From: Ciona intestinalis
Lineage: Eukaryota > Chordata > Ascidiacea > Phlebobranchia > Cionidae
Reading direction: 5' to 3'
Length of the DNA: 64,000 nt
NCBI RefSeq assembly: GCF_000224145.3
Contig: NC_020176.2
Span: forward strand, 2,899,795-2,963,794
Shown piece by piece: positions 47,914 to 60,637 of this stretch. The notes under the pieces are model-generated. The model saw nothing but the letters and a program-made list of their open reading frames with translations, was not told the origin of the DNA and did no database searches. How positions within the stretch are numbered: position 1 is the stretch's first letter; each line of letters opens with the position of its first letter. A program made the position numbers and the translations under genes.

Positions 47914-50900
47914 CTGAAGCATCTTTTGATTTTAGAAAAGGCTCGCATGCGTACGGTCAAGCAGGAGGTGGCATTTTTATACTTTGTATACCGTTTCCTT
48001 TTTTTCCAAAAAAATAACATACCGCAATAGTTTTAACATATTTTTACATTTTGACAGGTGTCAAACACTTTCTGTACGGTAAGCTTCCAGAAATGGCAAC
48101 ACATAGATTGACAGAGCCAAGCCGAGCACAGGCGAACTACTTAAGCTACGAATGTGGGAAACCTGATTTGAACACTAATGAAAATGAAATTGTAGAAACA
48201 GGTTCGCTATAGAAGCAAACGGGCTTACAGTAAACGCCATATACTTTTTGACCGACTTTTATACCTAGGCCGTTACCAGAACGCAACGTGGAATAAATTT
48301 CCTTGGACGGTTCGAATTGTTGTGAAACCAAAATCACACGAAGGTCTCATTAGTGTTTGCAGCGGAAGTTTTACTACGCAACAATGGGTTCTAACAGCCA
48401 GGCATTGTTACGTGCACGATAAAGATTTTAAGTAATTTTTTAATTTTGCTTATTGTGTCCCATCTTTCCCCACCCTATAAAAGATGTCCCATCCCACCAC
48501 CCACCCTATACTGTATATTAGGTTGGTTAGATGGTCTTTTTTATTGTCTCATTTGGCTGTAAACAAAGAATATTTACAGAATTCGATAACCGTATCCCAT
48601 AAATCCAGATCCATGGTATAACTCATAAGCGGGCACGAGGGCTATGAAGCAAAACACCCGTGATATAAACGACTGTCATTTCAGCACCAGCACGCGACGA
48701 TAAATAAGTCACACTCACCATTCGTCATTCACAGCGTACATACTGGAATAGTTAAACGATATTTTTACAGGTTTTTAGTGATGATACCAAATCAAGATGA
48801 AACGCCAGAATTAATTGAGATTGATTCTGTACACCCCTATCCTGGATACGACGACATTTATAATCAAAATGACTTCATGTTAGTTAAGCTAAAGGTAAAC
48901 CTTTTAATTTTGAAGTATATTATTGTGGTACTATGGGGGTAAGATGGGATATCGTTAGATCCTAAATCATATATTTCCTGATCGTGATTTGAACAATTAC
49001 CAACGCTATTTTATAACTGTGATTATAAGGTTATATAATTTTGTTAAATATTCTCTACCAAATGGAACAAGAAAAGAGAATGAAAACATGTTCCATCCTA
49101 CCCCACCCGCCAACTATAACTACAACGGTACACGCTTGTAGCAGGCTAAAGCGGTTTTAAAGGGAAGCAAGACACTTGGCCGAAATACCAATATAGATGT
49201 ATTAATCTGCTGTCGAGTTGTCAGCTTTTTGCAAAAGCTTTGCAGAAAATGGTCCAAAGCGTAATTGATTTGAACTTTAATCTATCACCCTCAAACCGCA
49301 AAACAAACTGTACACAGAAAACACAACAGAAACGAAATTTTCAGACGTATAGGAAACGGCCAATTAGTGTTTTGTTTACATTTTGATAAGATGAAGTTGT
49401 TTCAGTTGCTAATGGGCTTTTTCCTATTCGGTTTCACCGGCCAGTATAATGAATAGGAAAACTCACGAATAGACTATAGATTTTAATTACCTTGGCGTAA
49501 ATGGTGAATTATATTTATAACATACGAACTCATTATAACCGTTCACCACAAAGTCATAACGAAGCAACTGTTTATAGCAATGCGCGGGTTTTAAATGACA
49601 GCAAACAATTTTTCTTTTTGGTTTTAGCACTCATTCTTTTCGATTACGAAAAGTAGGTAGATAAAAATCAAAGGGTTTTAAAAAATAATTAATCTCACGT
49701 GTAACATAATACTTGAATGCAGACATAACTATTTTTGGATGTTTGTATATACGTTACACCTTACCATATTAACTGTTTGATCTTTTTTAATATATTTCCC
49801 TGTGGGCTTAAGATGGATACCGTGTTTTTGACAATTAACAACGTTCTTTTTGGGTCGAGAGAATAAGGTTATACAATTCTGCAAAAGATGTTGGTTTACT
49901 ACTAAATGACGACATCACATATAAAAACCTTGTACCATCTTTCCCCAACATACTATACTTCATATGGTGTAGCAATAGATTAAAGTATTTCCTATTTTAT
50001 TCAAACTATGTCCTTGTTGGCAGCATTTCCCGAAAACACCAACCCGTACCATTTGCATGCCGAATATTGACGTCATACCTGCTACTGGTCGACTGTGTGT
50101 AATCGCAGGATGGCCTGGTGGCTACATAGGTACGATACGTGGCTTATTTGTGCTCGTGTGGTGGGGCAACGACAGTGGTCATAAACGGGTGTTCCGTTTC
50201 TTACACCTCGTGTCCGCTTAACGAGTTACAACGTATGTAACTGTAGGATTCTTTTTTACACGTATGTCTAATAGTTTACACCCCATATGGAACCAGCCCA
50301 TAAATGGAATCACTGAATTGAAAATTTCACACACGCACACAATGGTAGCAGCATCGAGCTTCGACCCGTAACGTGGGGCAAGAGACATGCGCTTAAGTAT
50401 TGTGCCACAGCCCCAGGTGACGTCATATTATTTAAAATGACGTAAGAAATGATTTTTAGACTCATCAAATCTTGAGAAAATGTGGGTAGAACTGGAAGAC
50501 CCGAACTCCTGTCAGTCGAGGTACTGTGGTATCAAATATGACGTGAACAAGAACATTTGTGACAAAACAATGCCACGGAGACAGGACCTTCCCGTAGACG
50601 AAGATCACTGCCATGTAACTTTACATTTCCTTATCCTATCTGATTGTAAACAAAAAAACATACAAAAAAATGTATTCGTATCTTTACAACTCTAAAAACC
50701 GTTCTTAAATATTTAAAATCCAATCAAAAATGATCCTTTTGTGCTAAATATATCCCAACTCACCCCACAAGACCATATCTTTTTGTTTTCAGGGATTTTC
50801 AGGCAGCGCTCTTACCTGTCACGAGCATGGTCGCTGGGTGGCGTACGGGGTGTTGAATTGGAGCGGTGCCCGCTGTGACGTCACAAAAGGTCGTGGGTAT

Positions 50901-50996
50901 GCTCTGACGTCAACTCGGTTGGATTGGATATGTTGTTTTGTATTGCACATTAAATTGGGGCCTTGTCTGCATATAAAATGCGGACAAATGGTTTAA
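47914..50996 (+). CDS. Trypsin-fold (S1A) serine protease with altered activation pocket
   Basis: Seven exons join in phase: 47914-47967, 48058-48201, 48269-48431, 48771-48894, 50024-50129, 50460-50614 and 50793-50996 (stop). The start codon and any signal peptide lie upstream and were not found. A short pro-region with CGKPD leads into GRYQNATWNKFPWTVRIVVK, the start of the protease fold. The catalytic His is in LTARHCY, the Asp in NQNDFMLVKL and the Ser in GFSGSALTC. By chymotrypsin numbering Asp189 is kept (DHCHGFS), suggesting trypsin-like preference for Arg or Lys. Asp194 is Phe and Gly197 is Ser, and there is no Arg-Ile-Val-Gly-Gly activation site before the fold. The enzyme may therefore be inactive or constitutively folded. 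The CGxP cysteine is typical of secreted proteases tethered by a disulfide to their pro-domain. The family is firm; the activity is uncertain. Confidence 0.85.
48450..48604. mobile_element. MITE fragments in protease intron 3
   Basis: A right terminus (TGTCCCATCTTTCCCCACCC, TATAA) near 48455-48480 is followed by a left-end piece (ATTAGGTTGGTTAGATGG) and the CTGTAAACAAAGAATATTTA block. It looks like one copy inserted beside another, both truncated. Confidence 0.6.
48605..48745 (+). repeat. SINE-like 3' module in protease intron 3
   Basis: ATAACTCATAAGCGGGCACG, AAAACACCCGTGATATAAAC and CGACGATAAATAAGTCACAC, directly after the MITE fragments. Confidence 0.6.
48928..49118. mobile_element. MITE in protease intron 4, first copy
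   Basis: Full length: ACTATGGGGGTAAGATGGGA at the left and CATCCTACCCCACCCGCCAA at the right. Confidence 0.85.
49797..49957. mobile_element. MITE in protease intron 4, second copy
   Basis: CCTGTGGGCTTAAGATGGAT at the left, TACCATCTTTCCCCAACATA at the right. The element is 160 bp, so slightly deleted inside. Confidence 0.8.
50150..50415 (-). repeat. SINE with tRNA-like head, minus orientation
   Basis: Read on the minus strand it starts GGGGCTGTGGCACAATACTT and AAGCGCATGTCTC, like a tRNA A-box region. ACGGGTCGAAGCTCGATGCT follows, like a B-box, then the shared 3' module with CACCCGTTTATGACCACTGTC. This copy gives the clearest evidence that the family is tRNA-derived. Confidence 0.65.
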
Positions 50997-53900
50997 ATCG
51001 TGGACTTCTGTTAATATATATATAGTTAATATATGGGAATGCGGCACTTTGACCGAAAATTTAATTTTAAAGTGCACGATTTTGCATATGTAGTAAAATG
51101 TACAAAAAAGAAAAATTATTTAAAAAAATTAAAGTTGTTAACGTTAAGAAAAATCACTGCTCGCTAATTTTTCATCTTTCGGATTAATTTTAATATCAAG
51201 TTTAAAGCGAAACGTCTACGCCAATCCCGTTTAAATAGGATAATTGCTTTAGAAACTGAACACAGTGCAAATACAATCGCGCCGAAAAATATATTTATCT
51301 AGTTTTGTCAACTAATTTGTGCTGTTCTTTTTGCTTCGAAACCGCACGTTCCAAAACTGTAACCACCACAGACAATTAAGTTAGTTGTACCGCCGAGATA
51401 TCGGATTTAACGTCTGATTTCTATTACAACGTTGAACGTGCTTATCTCTGATGTAAGGCCCAGCGGTTAGGGCAATAAATTCTAATTTTCCAAACCCGGA
51501 TAAATGTTCCGAATTTTTGTGTTATCCCTAGGGCTTAAAAAGGTATCCTGCTAATTTGACAGTTGCAAAGTACTGGACCGAGGCTTAAGAACATGCGCAC
51601 CCTCAAGTAAAATCGCTTCAGCTCTCTGACCGTTCAATCTTGTTGGCCAGGCACAAAAAAACAAAGGAATAGCCAAACACTTCATTAAAAGCCTTGAGTA
51701 TTAATCATAGCCAACCCCGAAAGCTAGTTCAAAGCCGGGGTAATATCATGACTTCTGCCAGAGCAACAGAAAATGTTGACAAATAATATTAAAAGTAAAA
51801 TTAGTTGCAAACACAATCATTTCGTTTATAGACTTTAGTAAACCAGTAACACACGAGGTGTAATTAAACTTAATTTAAATCGACTTTTGTCATAAAACGT
51901 ACGACCGCATATAAAACTCAAATTTATCGCAGCAGAAGTGTATGTAAACATTAAACGTCCCCACTAAATCTATTAATGGTGAAGATTTTCTACCCGACAA
52001 GCCAAAATACTAAATCAAAAACCTCATTTCAGCTCCATTACCGAAACTTAATGAGTGTTAGGCTGACGTAACAGGCATCCAATTGTTTCGCCTTGTCTTG
52101 TCATTAGCGTAAACAAATGATGCAGTCAACTCATAAAAGCTCGCCAGCGCTTTTGCTTTGCTTATCTTTTTGTTTTCGTTTGCTGATGAAACGGGAAACG
52201 AAAATTCTCGTGCGGCTGAGTCGTTTCCAGCTCATCGGCCACGTCAGTCATGGGCGCCGGGACCAGAGAGAACGCTTATTCGCTTGTTTCATGCGCGCAA
52301 TGGCGAAAGTTGTTTTGGGTTGCCAGTTTGTTGTTACAATAAAGTCTAGCTTTGCAATAAACTGAAAACCTGTTTACTTATTCTGACAATCGAGCCAAGC
52401 GAAGTATCGCATGTACGTACATACTGGTACAAGGGATTACTTTGTTTTTTCTAACTAAATACTATTTTCGGGTTTCGCAAAAAAAAACTCTTTTTCTTAA
52501 TGCTGGTGAAATATTGCGAAATTACATGTAAATTTTGAGGCATATATGCCTAAAACATAACTAATACATTTCTGGTACATTTCCCATCAAATGGACACCG
52601 GTGCGACAATTTAAGCAATTTAGACGTTTTAAAATCGTCATTATTTTAGTAAGCGGTTTGGGCAGATCTGCGCCGAGTTTACTTTATTGTGAATTGGGCT
52701 TCGCATTTCAACATTACGCTGGTCCGCCGTATCAAGTTTTATGCGATTTCACACCTTATTGTGGTCTCCCGGGTTTGTTTGAATAAGTCACATCACCCTT
52801 AGCACTTGTGGTTAAACTTGCCACCCCGAACCCTTAGATCTTTGGGGGCAGCGATTTCGATTATGGCACTGTACAAATACACCCCGGTAATTATCGCGTG
52901 TTTTATCTGTCGACACTAACGGTTCAGTTGCTATTTGGCGTTGGAAACTTTGAATTTTTGACAGCTCGCTCGGCCCCCTGAACCAGCGCCCACAACCCGG
53001 AAGAAAAACAAAACAAAACCAGAGAAATCTCGAAAGGTATGTCATTTATATTACAAAAAATGGACAATAGGATGTCGTACTCTATTGGCGCGTTTGGAAG
53101 GAGTTGTAAACGTGAAGTGGACAACGAAACATTGCCACCAAAAGCCTGTGATCCTGTCAAACAAAAGCAACAAATCTCTTGTGGGTGAAATAGTAGGTTG
53201 GCTGATCGGATTACAAAACCCCGTTCCTTTCATCGCATCCCCTCAGAATAAGTGGGGTCACGTTGTTTCCCAGTGCGAAGGGGCATGAATAAAGATGGGG
53301 TATTTATTCCGTAAATTCTTACCCATCGTTTCACAATCCTAGCTCTGACTTTTAACTGTACAATTTGTACAGTCGTTGCAGTTAGTTAGGTAAGCCTTTC
53401 GCGTTTCGCAGTGATTGATGGCTCAAAACACCGACGTTTTTCGGCGATTTGCAGCGAAAAAGAATCACTCGGCCGGTAAGAGGACAAGTACTGAGTTCGA
53501 GTTTCGCGACAATCCGTTATTACTGTCACTCTGGCAGTTTGAAAGGAAAGCTGGCAGAACAGTTGCGTTTAAGGAGTGCAGAAAATAAACGGAAAACTCG
53601 TATTTTAGCTAAAACGCAACTGATCACTTTATTTAAATTGGAAAAAGGTGTAAAAGCTTTATGTTTTTGAGGTAAAGTTAACAAAATGATATGAACATTT
53701 TGTTACATTTTAGAATGACTTTAAAAACAATTTAATTCATAGCATGCAATAGTCTTAAATTCACCGCATCGGTCATTTTGTATGTAAGCTAATGCATCAT
53801 TTTAACCACGACCAAAGAAGGTATAGGTAACCTAAGAATAGACAGGCGGTGTAAGCAAGACGAAAGCATAACGACTAAAGTGTTGGTACAAGAAATTGTT

Positions 53901-56378
53901 ACGTCTTTGTGTGTTTACTTACAAGTGAAACTGTACCCAACTCTCGGCGGCCAATCAAATCCGCATACCTCGTCACGCGTGGGTGGGTATTGTTCAACCG
54001 TTACGAAAATTTTACCCCAACAGATTAGAATAAATTATATCCGCAGAACCAAACTGGACTGCCGTACATTGAAAGCCGGCTTTTACAGACACGAGGTGAT
54101 AGGTATGCATGTTCGTATTTGAATCGAGGAAATAGCAAAACTTTTCGGATAAAAAGTCTTATCAAAACGATGCAATCGGGTATTATTATATTCTTAACTT
54201 TACATATGCGATGTATGTGTGTTCATATTTTATAAAGGTCGTGTGTCGTATTTTGTAGTCACAAAAGTTGTAGGTTATTTCGCAAAAGAATATGCGAAGG
54301 TTGAATATATATGCAGAATAAATTCAGACACGCATTCAAACTGAAAGCTTAGGACAGAATTTAGATAGCTAAGTTCACTTGGATACAGCAAAAACCGTGT
54401 TAATAGTTAATGTCTGCCTTACACGAAATTTTTGCTAGTGCATAAATGGGTAGAACTATTCTGACGCCGTTTGATCGCCCATTTATTGCGCGCGTCGCTT
54501 TTATCTCCACATTAAGTGAAGCAAAACCTTTAATAATTTACATATTTAACAATGTCGTGCAAAAAATAAAAAATAAAACGCTAAGAGAATTTTTTTACGA
54601 GTTATTGCTTTTTCCCCGTTTTTTTTATGCCATTATACGAAGCTGTCGCAACAGGTTTGGGGAGACATTTACCGGGACTTTTGCTTCAAATTAACGATGC
54701 CGTCATCGTGAGGATTAGCCCATCGAACAACGATACATGTGTACTTAGAGTGAAACAATGTCTTTTTGTCTGTAACTTTGTTTTGCGACCAGGCCCTATG
54801 CTTTGTGTTACTTGTTTGTTTAGTTGAATTGGATAGAAAACACAGAACCTAATCCGTGTACGGTACGTCCCTATTTCTTTTCAGTATTACAGCGTGAATG
54901 GGCTGTTTTTAAGAGCTTCTGTAACAATTTCCGAAGCTCGGGTGATGGCCTGTCATTAGTGCTACGTTTACTCGTAAATAGAAAGTACCGGTTCTTTAGA
55001 ATTAGCAAACAAAAAGGTGTCGAAGTGCGAAAAATTCAAGCAATCAACGGCCCGTGCTTTCCGATACATCGTTTGTGGGTAATTCCGAGACTTCCGATGT
55101 TCATTTTTTATAACGTTTCTGTTGACTTGTGTATATGAAACAAATGGCAACGATTTATAATTTCGCGATGTTCTGTTTTATACACCTCGCGTTTCATTCA
55201 CGCCAGCATGTATAATATTGTAACTTATTGGAGATTTTTTTTTCGTATGGTGAATTTTTTTATGCGGGTATATATGACGGACACAAAACTGTATAAATAT
55301 CAGAGCTTTTTAAAGACGCTATCTTTGCTGGAACGCCTGTGGTTCAAATTTCTATAATGATAGAATTAAGGTTGTAAAAAATGCTGATTATGTAACAGGT
55401 TGCGGCAACAAAAGCCATCGCGTCAAATGTTTATTTTCCTCTTCGGACGAAAGCAACTCGGGCATGTTTCCCGCAGATGGAAGCAAAAGGAAAAGCAGGA
55501 AATTACAAAGAAAACATAGACCACCCTTGTCGATCGCTTTGAAACAACATAGAGTAACAGCCTTACCGCACACTCCGAAACGAGGAAAAACACATCACGA
55601 AAAAATGGCGAAAACCTGCGTATTCGACCAGATGCGAAAACCGGTGTTTTAATTTCGGAATCGCAGTCAGGTCGCAGCCATGCAACCCGATCCGATCATG
55701 ATGCTTCTACCAGCTGCTGGCGATTACTGAAATACTTTTCGACGCTAGCCGCGGTCGCTAATTCAATTACTTTGCAGGGTTAGGGTTTTGTTATGAAAAA
55801 GCGCGGTCTGAATCGTGTGACGAGGTCTCCCTATGTTTAGAGGAAGTTTTTCGTACCGTGACGCTACAGTTCGATGCGTCTGTGTGTCAGGGCATCCGGT
55901 GCTTCCTAAAACTCGAAACTCCGGGAGTTGTTGGGCCGCGTACGCACAGTATCCACACGGCATCGTTGTTTTAGCCAAAAGTAAATAAACCCATCGACAC
56001 GATTCGCTATGGCCGGTTTGTTCGGGCTAATTCCTCTTTCGAAACAAATTTTCGAGCTTAGGAAATAAATAGATTGACCGTCTCCCGTCGCGGCCCCTTT
56101 AGAATGCGACCTGGGGTGTAATATTAGTTTCCATCACCGTTTCTATTGGTTACGCTCAGCCAAATCTCAGACTTGAGCACTGAGCAGCAATAGACAACAA
56201 GCGGTATCTAACATTTTATGATTTTATCAAAAAATCAAATGGTAAGAAATAAAAATAACTATTTAGCATTACCAGGGTAGAATAGCAAGGTAATGTTTTT
56301 TTTGTGCTCTAGTTTTATTTAAATAAAAAGTTAAAAAGGATAAGCAGTGTTTTAGCTAAAAAAGTGATACCGCAGATA
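50997..56378. other. 5.4 kb gene-free region upstream of the homeobox gene
   Basis: A possible protease poly(A) signal (AATAAA, 51474-51479) lies near its left end. Beyond that I find no exon, RNA gene or MITE; open frames such as 52117-52365, 53880-54122 and 54824-55138 have no recognisable domain or splice context. Absence of repeats over so long a stretch contrasts with the rest of the window. Confidence 0.55.
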
Positions 56379-56573
56379 TATAGTTGTGTAGGGTAAGATG
56401 GGACACTCTTAGCACATGATATCTGAGTATCCTGGTCGTGTTTCAAACAATTAACAACGGTCTTTGGGAGTCGCGAGGATACGGTTTTATAATTCTTTGA
56501 TTTCTTTTTTTACTATCAAATGGGAAGAAAAAATAGGTTGAAAAAGTGTCCCATCTTCTCCAGCCTACTCTTT
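56379..56573. mobile_element. MITE, left member of an abutting pair
   Basis: TGTAGGGTAAGATGGGACAC at the left and AAAGTGTCCCATCTTCTCCA-GCCTACT at the right; close to the family consensus. Confidence 0.9.
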
Positions 56574-56576
56574 ATA

Positions 56577-56771
56577 TATAGTAGAGTGGGGGATGGGACA
56601 TCTTTTTATTCTATTTTCTCGTCCCATTTGGTAGTAAACAAAGAGCATTTAAGGAATTATAAAACCGTATACTCGCGACTTTTATAAACTGTTGATAATT
56701 GTTTAAAACAAGATTAGGATATTTAGATATTATGTGCTTAAGGTGTCCCGTCTTACCTCACCCTACAATAT
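56577..56771. mobile_element. MITE, right member of the pair, opposite orientation
   Basis: Begins TATAGTAGAGTGGGGGATGG only a few bases after the previous copy and ends TCTTACCTCACCCTACAATA. Its interior (TTGGTAGTAAACAAAGAGCA) is the reverse complement of its neighbour's. Confidence 0.9.
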
Positions 56772-57533
56772 ATAAACATGGATTGTAACAGAAACTTATA
56801 AATCTTACATTTTATTAACTGGGCAAAAAACACAGATTTTTTTGAACAGTTTTAACACCATCATTACAGTTTCTATATATATAATAAAACGATCGTCTTC
56901 ATGTTAAACGTTACGCATATTTTACATTTTAAATACGAAAGATGGTTTTAGTTTTTACACCTAACGAAATAAATAAAATATCAAATATATGTTTGTGTTG
57001 AAAACTGTTGCGTTATTTGGAAATTTTAAAGTGTAACTTCACCTGTGTTCGACTGGATCAGATTTTTGAAACTTTTTCTTTTTCTTCGTCAGCACTCGTA
57101 CTCGTTCTTGCCAACTGTAGCAGACGCGTCTGGAAGAGGAAAGCCACCTTCGGGCAGACTGGATGAAGCCGTAAGCTTCAAGACCACTAATCTGATGGAA
57201 AGAATAACATATTGGTTAAAATTTGGAGCAAATTTTAGATTAAGTAAACATGCAGTGAAATGCATATACAGTCAGGCTGCATCAGGGATGTTAAAGACAT
57301 TACGAACTGTATCAGTTATTAACGTTTTTATTTACCGTTTTATTCAAACTATTTACCGTTTTTTAGCAAAAATTTACAAACTTATTCTGTTTTTAGGTTC
57401 AGGAATTCTCATAGCCATAATTTCTCTTTGCAAAAAAAAAATCGGAATCGCCATTTTGTAAAACGAGCCAAGAGCTTATCACTCACTGTACTGGTAGCGC
57501 GAAGAAACTCAACAACGGACAATATACCTCGCA

Positions 57534-60500
57534 ATGTACGCACCCCAACCCTTGGTCCCATCTTCAATGATGACCTACCCGCCACCATTGTACCACAGAC
57601 CCTCAGCCCGGTTCTCACTTTCGCCTTCCGCGGGAAACGGAGGCTCCGGATGCCCGAAGAATTACTACCAACACCACGTTACGAACCATGCCGCTGCCGC
57701 CGCCGCTGCTATGTACGCTGGAGGTGCATATGACGGGTTTCTGCAGAATTATGTCCCAACTGATCCTTGCAAACAAGCGCTAATGATGGCATCACAAGCA
57801 GCAGGGTTCACTGGAATGGGAAACGACTACAATGCTTGTTTAGGTTTGTTTAAAGCAGATTTATGTTCAAAATATACAGTATAGTTTAGGGTATATAAGA
57901 TGAAACATGTTTTCGTTCTCTTTATCGTCCCATTTGGTAGTAAACACAGATAATTTACAGAAGTATATAGCTGTAGTTCTGGGACTCTAAAGAGCGCTGT
58001 TATAATTGTTCGAAACACGATATGGAAATGCGACTGTGTGCTAACAGTATCTCATTTTACCCCACAATACTATAAATATATATATATAAGCGAAGTTTAC
58101 ACATTCTGCCTGTGTTTTTATAGCGAATATAACGTGTAGCTCATAAATAAAAGATACATAAATCTATAAAAACCCATAAACACATAAAAAAAGAAAAAAA
58201 TGCCGTCGTATAAACAGCCTACTATTGTATCTATGTGGTAGAATTTTGTATTGAAATTTATTCTTATATAACATAATTTATCTCTCCAAATACAGTAGCG
58301 AAGATCAAATTAAATATGAAGAGAAGGAAATTAGCACGAAACAACAACCGTTAAAAAACAACGTATTCTTAATGTAAATTTAAAAGGCGAAAGATTTTGT
58401 TAAACATTTAAGTTTTTCTAATAGTTTGCACGGAATTTAATACACCGGCATATTAAACAGCATACTTTGCTATAAGAAGTCGATAATATTTTCCCTTTTC
58501 TAAACTATAAAACAACTAAAACGCGGAACTGCTTGTGTTAAAAAAAAACGGTGAAAAAAAATTCGAAATTTAGTTTATTTTTCGGTTGTCATAACCAATA
58601 CTGCGTGGGAACTTGTTGGTGCAATTAGACCGTCAAGTCGGCCACGCTAAACAAAAGCGTTTTCGTAAATTTTGAGCTATTTTAAACCCCCTATACCATT
58701 GTGGTTCAATAGGCGCAATAAGACCATACTCAACGCGTATGTGGAGACGAAAAGTCACAGGTGCGGAATATACACGAGCTGTTTTGTCCCGGTATATAAG
58801 CCGTGGGCTCTGTTGTTGTTTAGATTTAAGTTTTCCTGCTCTGAACGCCGGGAATTTTTGGCGAATCGTCCAAAACGTGATAGATATAGGGTGACGAGGG
58901 TGACGAGGAAGACGGAACACTTTTAGCACATATTATTAAATACATCCTAATCGTGTTTTAAACATTTAACAACGGTCTCGTAAGGGTACGGTTTTATAAA
59001 TTTCTTTATAATTTTCTGAATGTTTTTGCTCTACTAAAAAATGGAAGGAGAAAATAGAGTGAATCGGTTTTTCATCTACCCCCACCCTAATATATGGACC
59101 GGGGGTTTTATTAAGTGATTTGTGAATTACTTTTGTAAAAAAGGAAATAATATTTTCTGTGACTTTTAGCGTGGACTGAATTAGAAAATCTTACGCGCAA
59201 TTTCGCGAATCAAATACTATGTAATTAAAATTTACACAAAACACGATTCCAGCTCAAAAGTCATCCGTGCGATTTGACCCAAAGTCAGTTTTATCGGATC
59301 GATGGGTCGCTTAAAAAAATATTTTTTTCCCATTTCACCTGCGGTGCAGGTGTAGCGGCGATCAGGCCAGCGTTGTTATTATTTGCTCGGAACCAAACAA
59401 AATACGCTTAGCATAGTTCGAACTTGGACATCGTGGGTGGTAAGCGTCTTCGCTCGACAGTCAATTGTAAATCTCTCGCGCCGAAAAGATGTCAAAAATA
59501 ACGAATGATGTGAAAAAAATTCTAAAATTGGTTTCGGGGCTCTATCTCCCGAGTTTCGGTAATGAGATAAGATTTTTGTCAGCGGTCGTTAATGCGGTGT
59601 TCGGTGGCACGGTCACGGCACTGACAATGGCATCTAAACTAACGTGCCAAAAGCGACCGCTATCACAACCTTGTAAGTGGTTGTTTTGAACACAGCTGTA
59701 TTTAATTATTAAAGAAAATATCGCCGCATTAGTATAGGGTGGGGGAAGATGGGACACCTTTAGCACATAATATCCAAGTATCCTGACCGTGTTTTAAACA
59801 ATTAACAATGGGGGTCTTGGGGATATTATAATTCTTTGAATGTTCTTTGTTCAGTACTAAATGGGACGAAAAAATAAAGTGTTTCATCTTCCCCCACTCT
59901 CCTGTATAGTTAAATCCATCGGCTTTAAATAAAAAGTTATTTACTGTTTAGTGATGTAGGGTAAGATAGACATCATTAGAAAATAATGTCTCATATTTTC
60001 TAATCACGTTTTAAATAATTATCAACGCCATTTTAGACTCACGAGGATACGAATATAACTCTTTAAATATTTTTTACAACCAAATGGGACGATAAAAGAG
60101 AATGAATGTATTGGCCGTCTTAACCGACCTAATTTTGTTCTATAAAAAATGTGCTAATTCGTTTTAATTTAACGTTGTATTTAATATACGTAAAATTAAA
60201 CAAAAATGAAAGTAAGAAACATAGAAAATATAAATTCAGGTATCTTTCTTCAAAACACATACGCCTAATGGTAGCAGCAGTGTCAGTTTTCGCAGAAGCA
60301 GCTGCGGTAACTATACTGTACCACTGCGCCAACAGTGCAAAAATCGTCTCTACAATAAAAAATCCGAAAAATGGTATTTTAAAAATTTATTAAATTTCTG
60401 TCTTTATAGACGACAGTAAGCCCACCAAGCAGCGCAGAGCACGTGCCAACTACAGCCAATGGCAGCTCGAGGAATTGGAGCGAGCGTTCCATACAACACA

Positions 60501-60567
60501 CTACCCCGATATTTTCATGCGAGAAGCTCTGGCTCTAAGACTCGATCTTATAGAGGCTCGAATACAG
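57534..60567 (+). CDS. Uncx (Unc-4)-type paired-class homeobox transcription factor, first two exons
   Basis: Exon 57534-57843 starts [20 protein letters not shown] and carries a seven-alanine run. Exon 60410-60567 joins it in phase 1 and encodes homeodomain positions 1-46 (residues 111-156): [20 protein letters not shown], then [23 protein letters not shown]. The [16 protein letters not shown] core with WQLEELE is the signature of the Unc-4/Uncx family rather than Arx, Rax or Shox. The exon ends exactly at the 46/47 boundary, the usual intron position in paired-class homeoboxes, so an exon starting with VWFQNRR is expected; I could not find it before 64000, so the gene continues past the window. 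The product is a nuclear DNA-binding regulator, used in neural and somite patterning in other animals. The start ATG is the first in its frame with a plausible context; a further upstream exon cannot be excluded. Confidence 0.88.
57880..58074. mobile_element. MITE at the start of Uncx-like intron 1
   Basis: From TATAGTTTAGGGTATATAAG to CATTTTACCCCACAATACTA. It begins 37 bp after the exon 1 donor. Confidence 0.8.
58885..59095. mobile_element. MITE in Uncx-like intron 1
   Basis: ATAGGGTGACGAGGGTGACG has a small internal duplication at the left; CATCTACCCCCACCCTAATA is at the right. Confidence 0.8.
59731..59909. mobile_element. MITE in Uncx-like intron 1
   Basis: GTATAGGGTGGGGGAAGATG to CATCTTCCCCCACTCTCCTG; among the best-preserved copies in the window. 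Confidence 0.88.
59953..60132. mobile_element. MITE in Uncx-like intron 1, eroded right end
   Basis: GATGTAGGGTAAGATAGACA, CATATTTTCTAATCACGTTT and ACAACCAAATGGGACGATAA are recognisable; the right terminus is GTCTTAACCGACCTAA. Confidence 0.75.
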
Positions 60568-60637
60568 GTATGTATATGTAATGTTTAAAATATATATGTT
60601 TATTATTTTAAACTAAATTAATTTGACGCAAAAATGT

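Noticed and set aside
54824-55138. 104-codon frame in the gene-free region
   Set aside because: No recognisable domain, no splice context and composition like the surrounding non-coding DNA.
57045-57461. 139-codon open frame just upstream of the Uncx-like start
   Set aside because: Composition is typical of translated non-coding AT-rich DNA, no domain is recognisable and no donor continues it into the homeobox exons; more likely promoter and 5' UTR.
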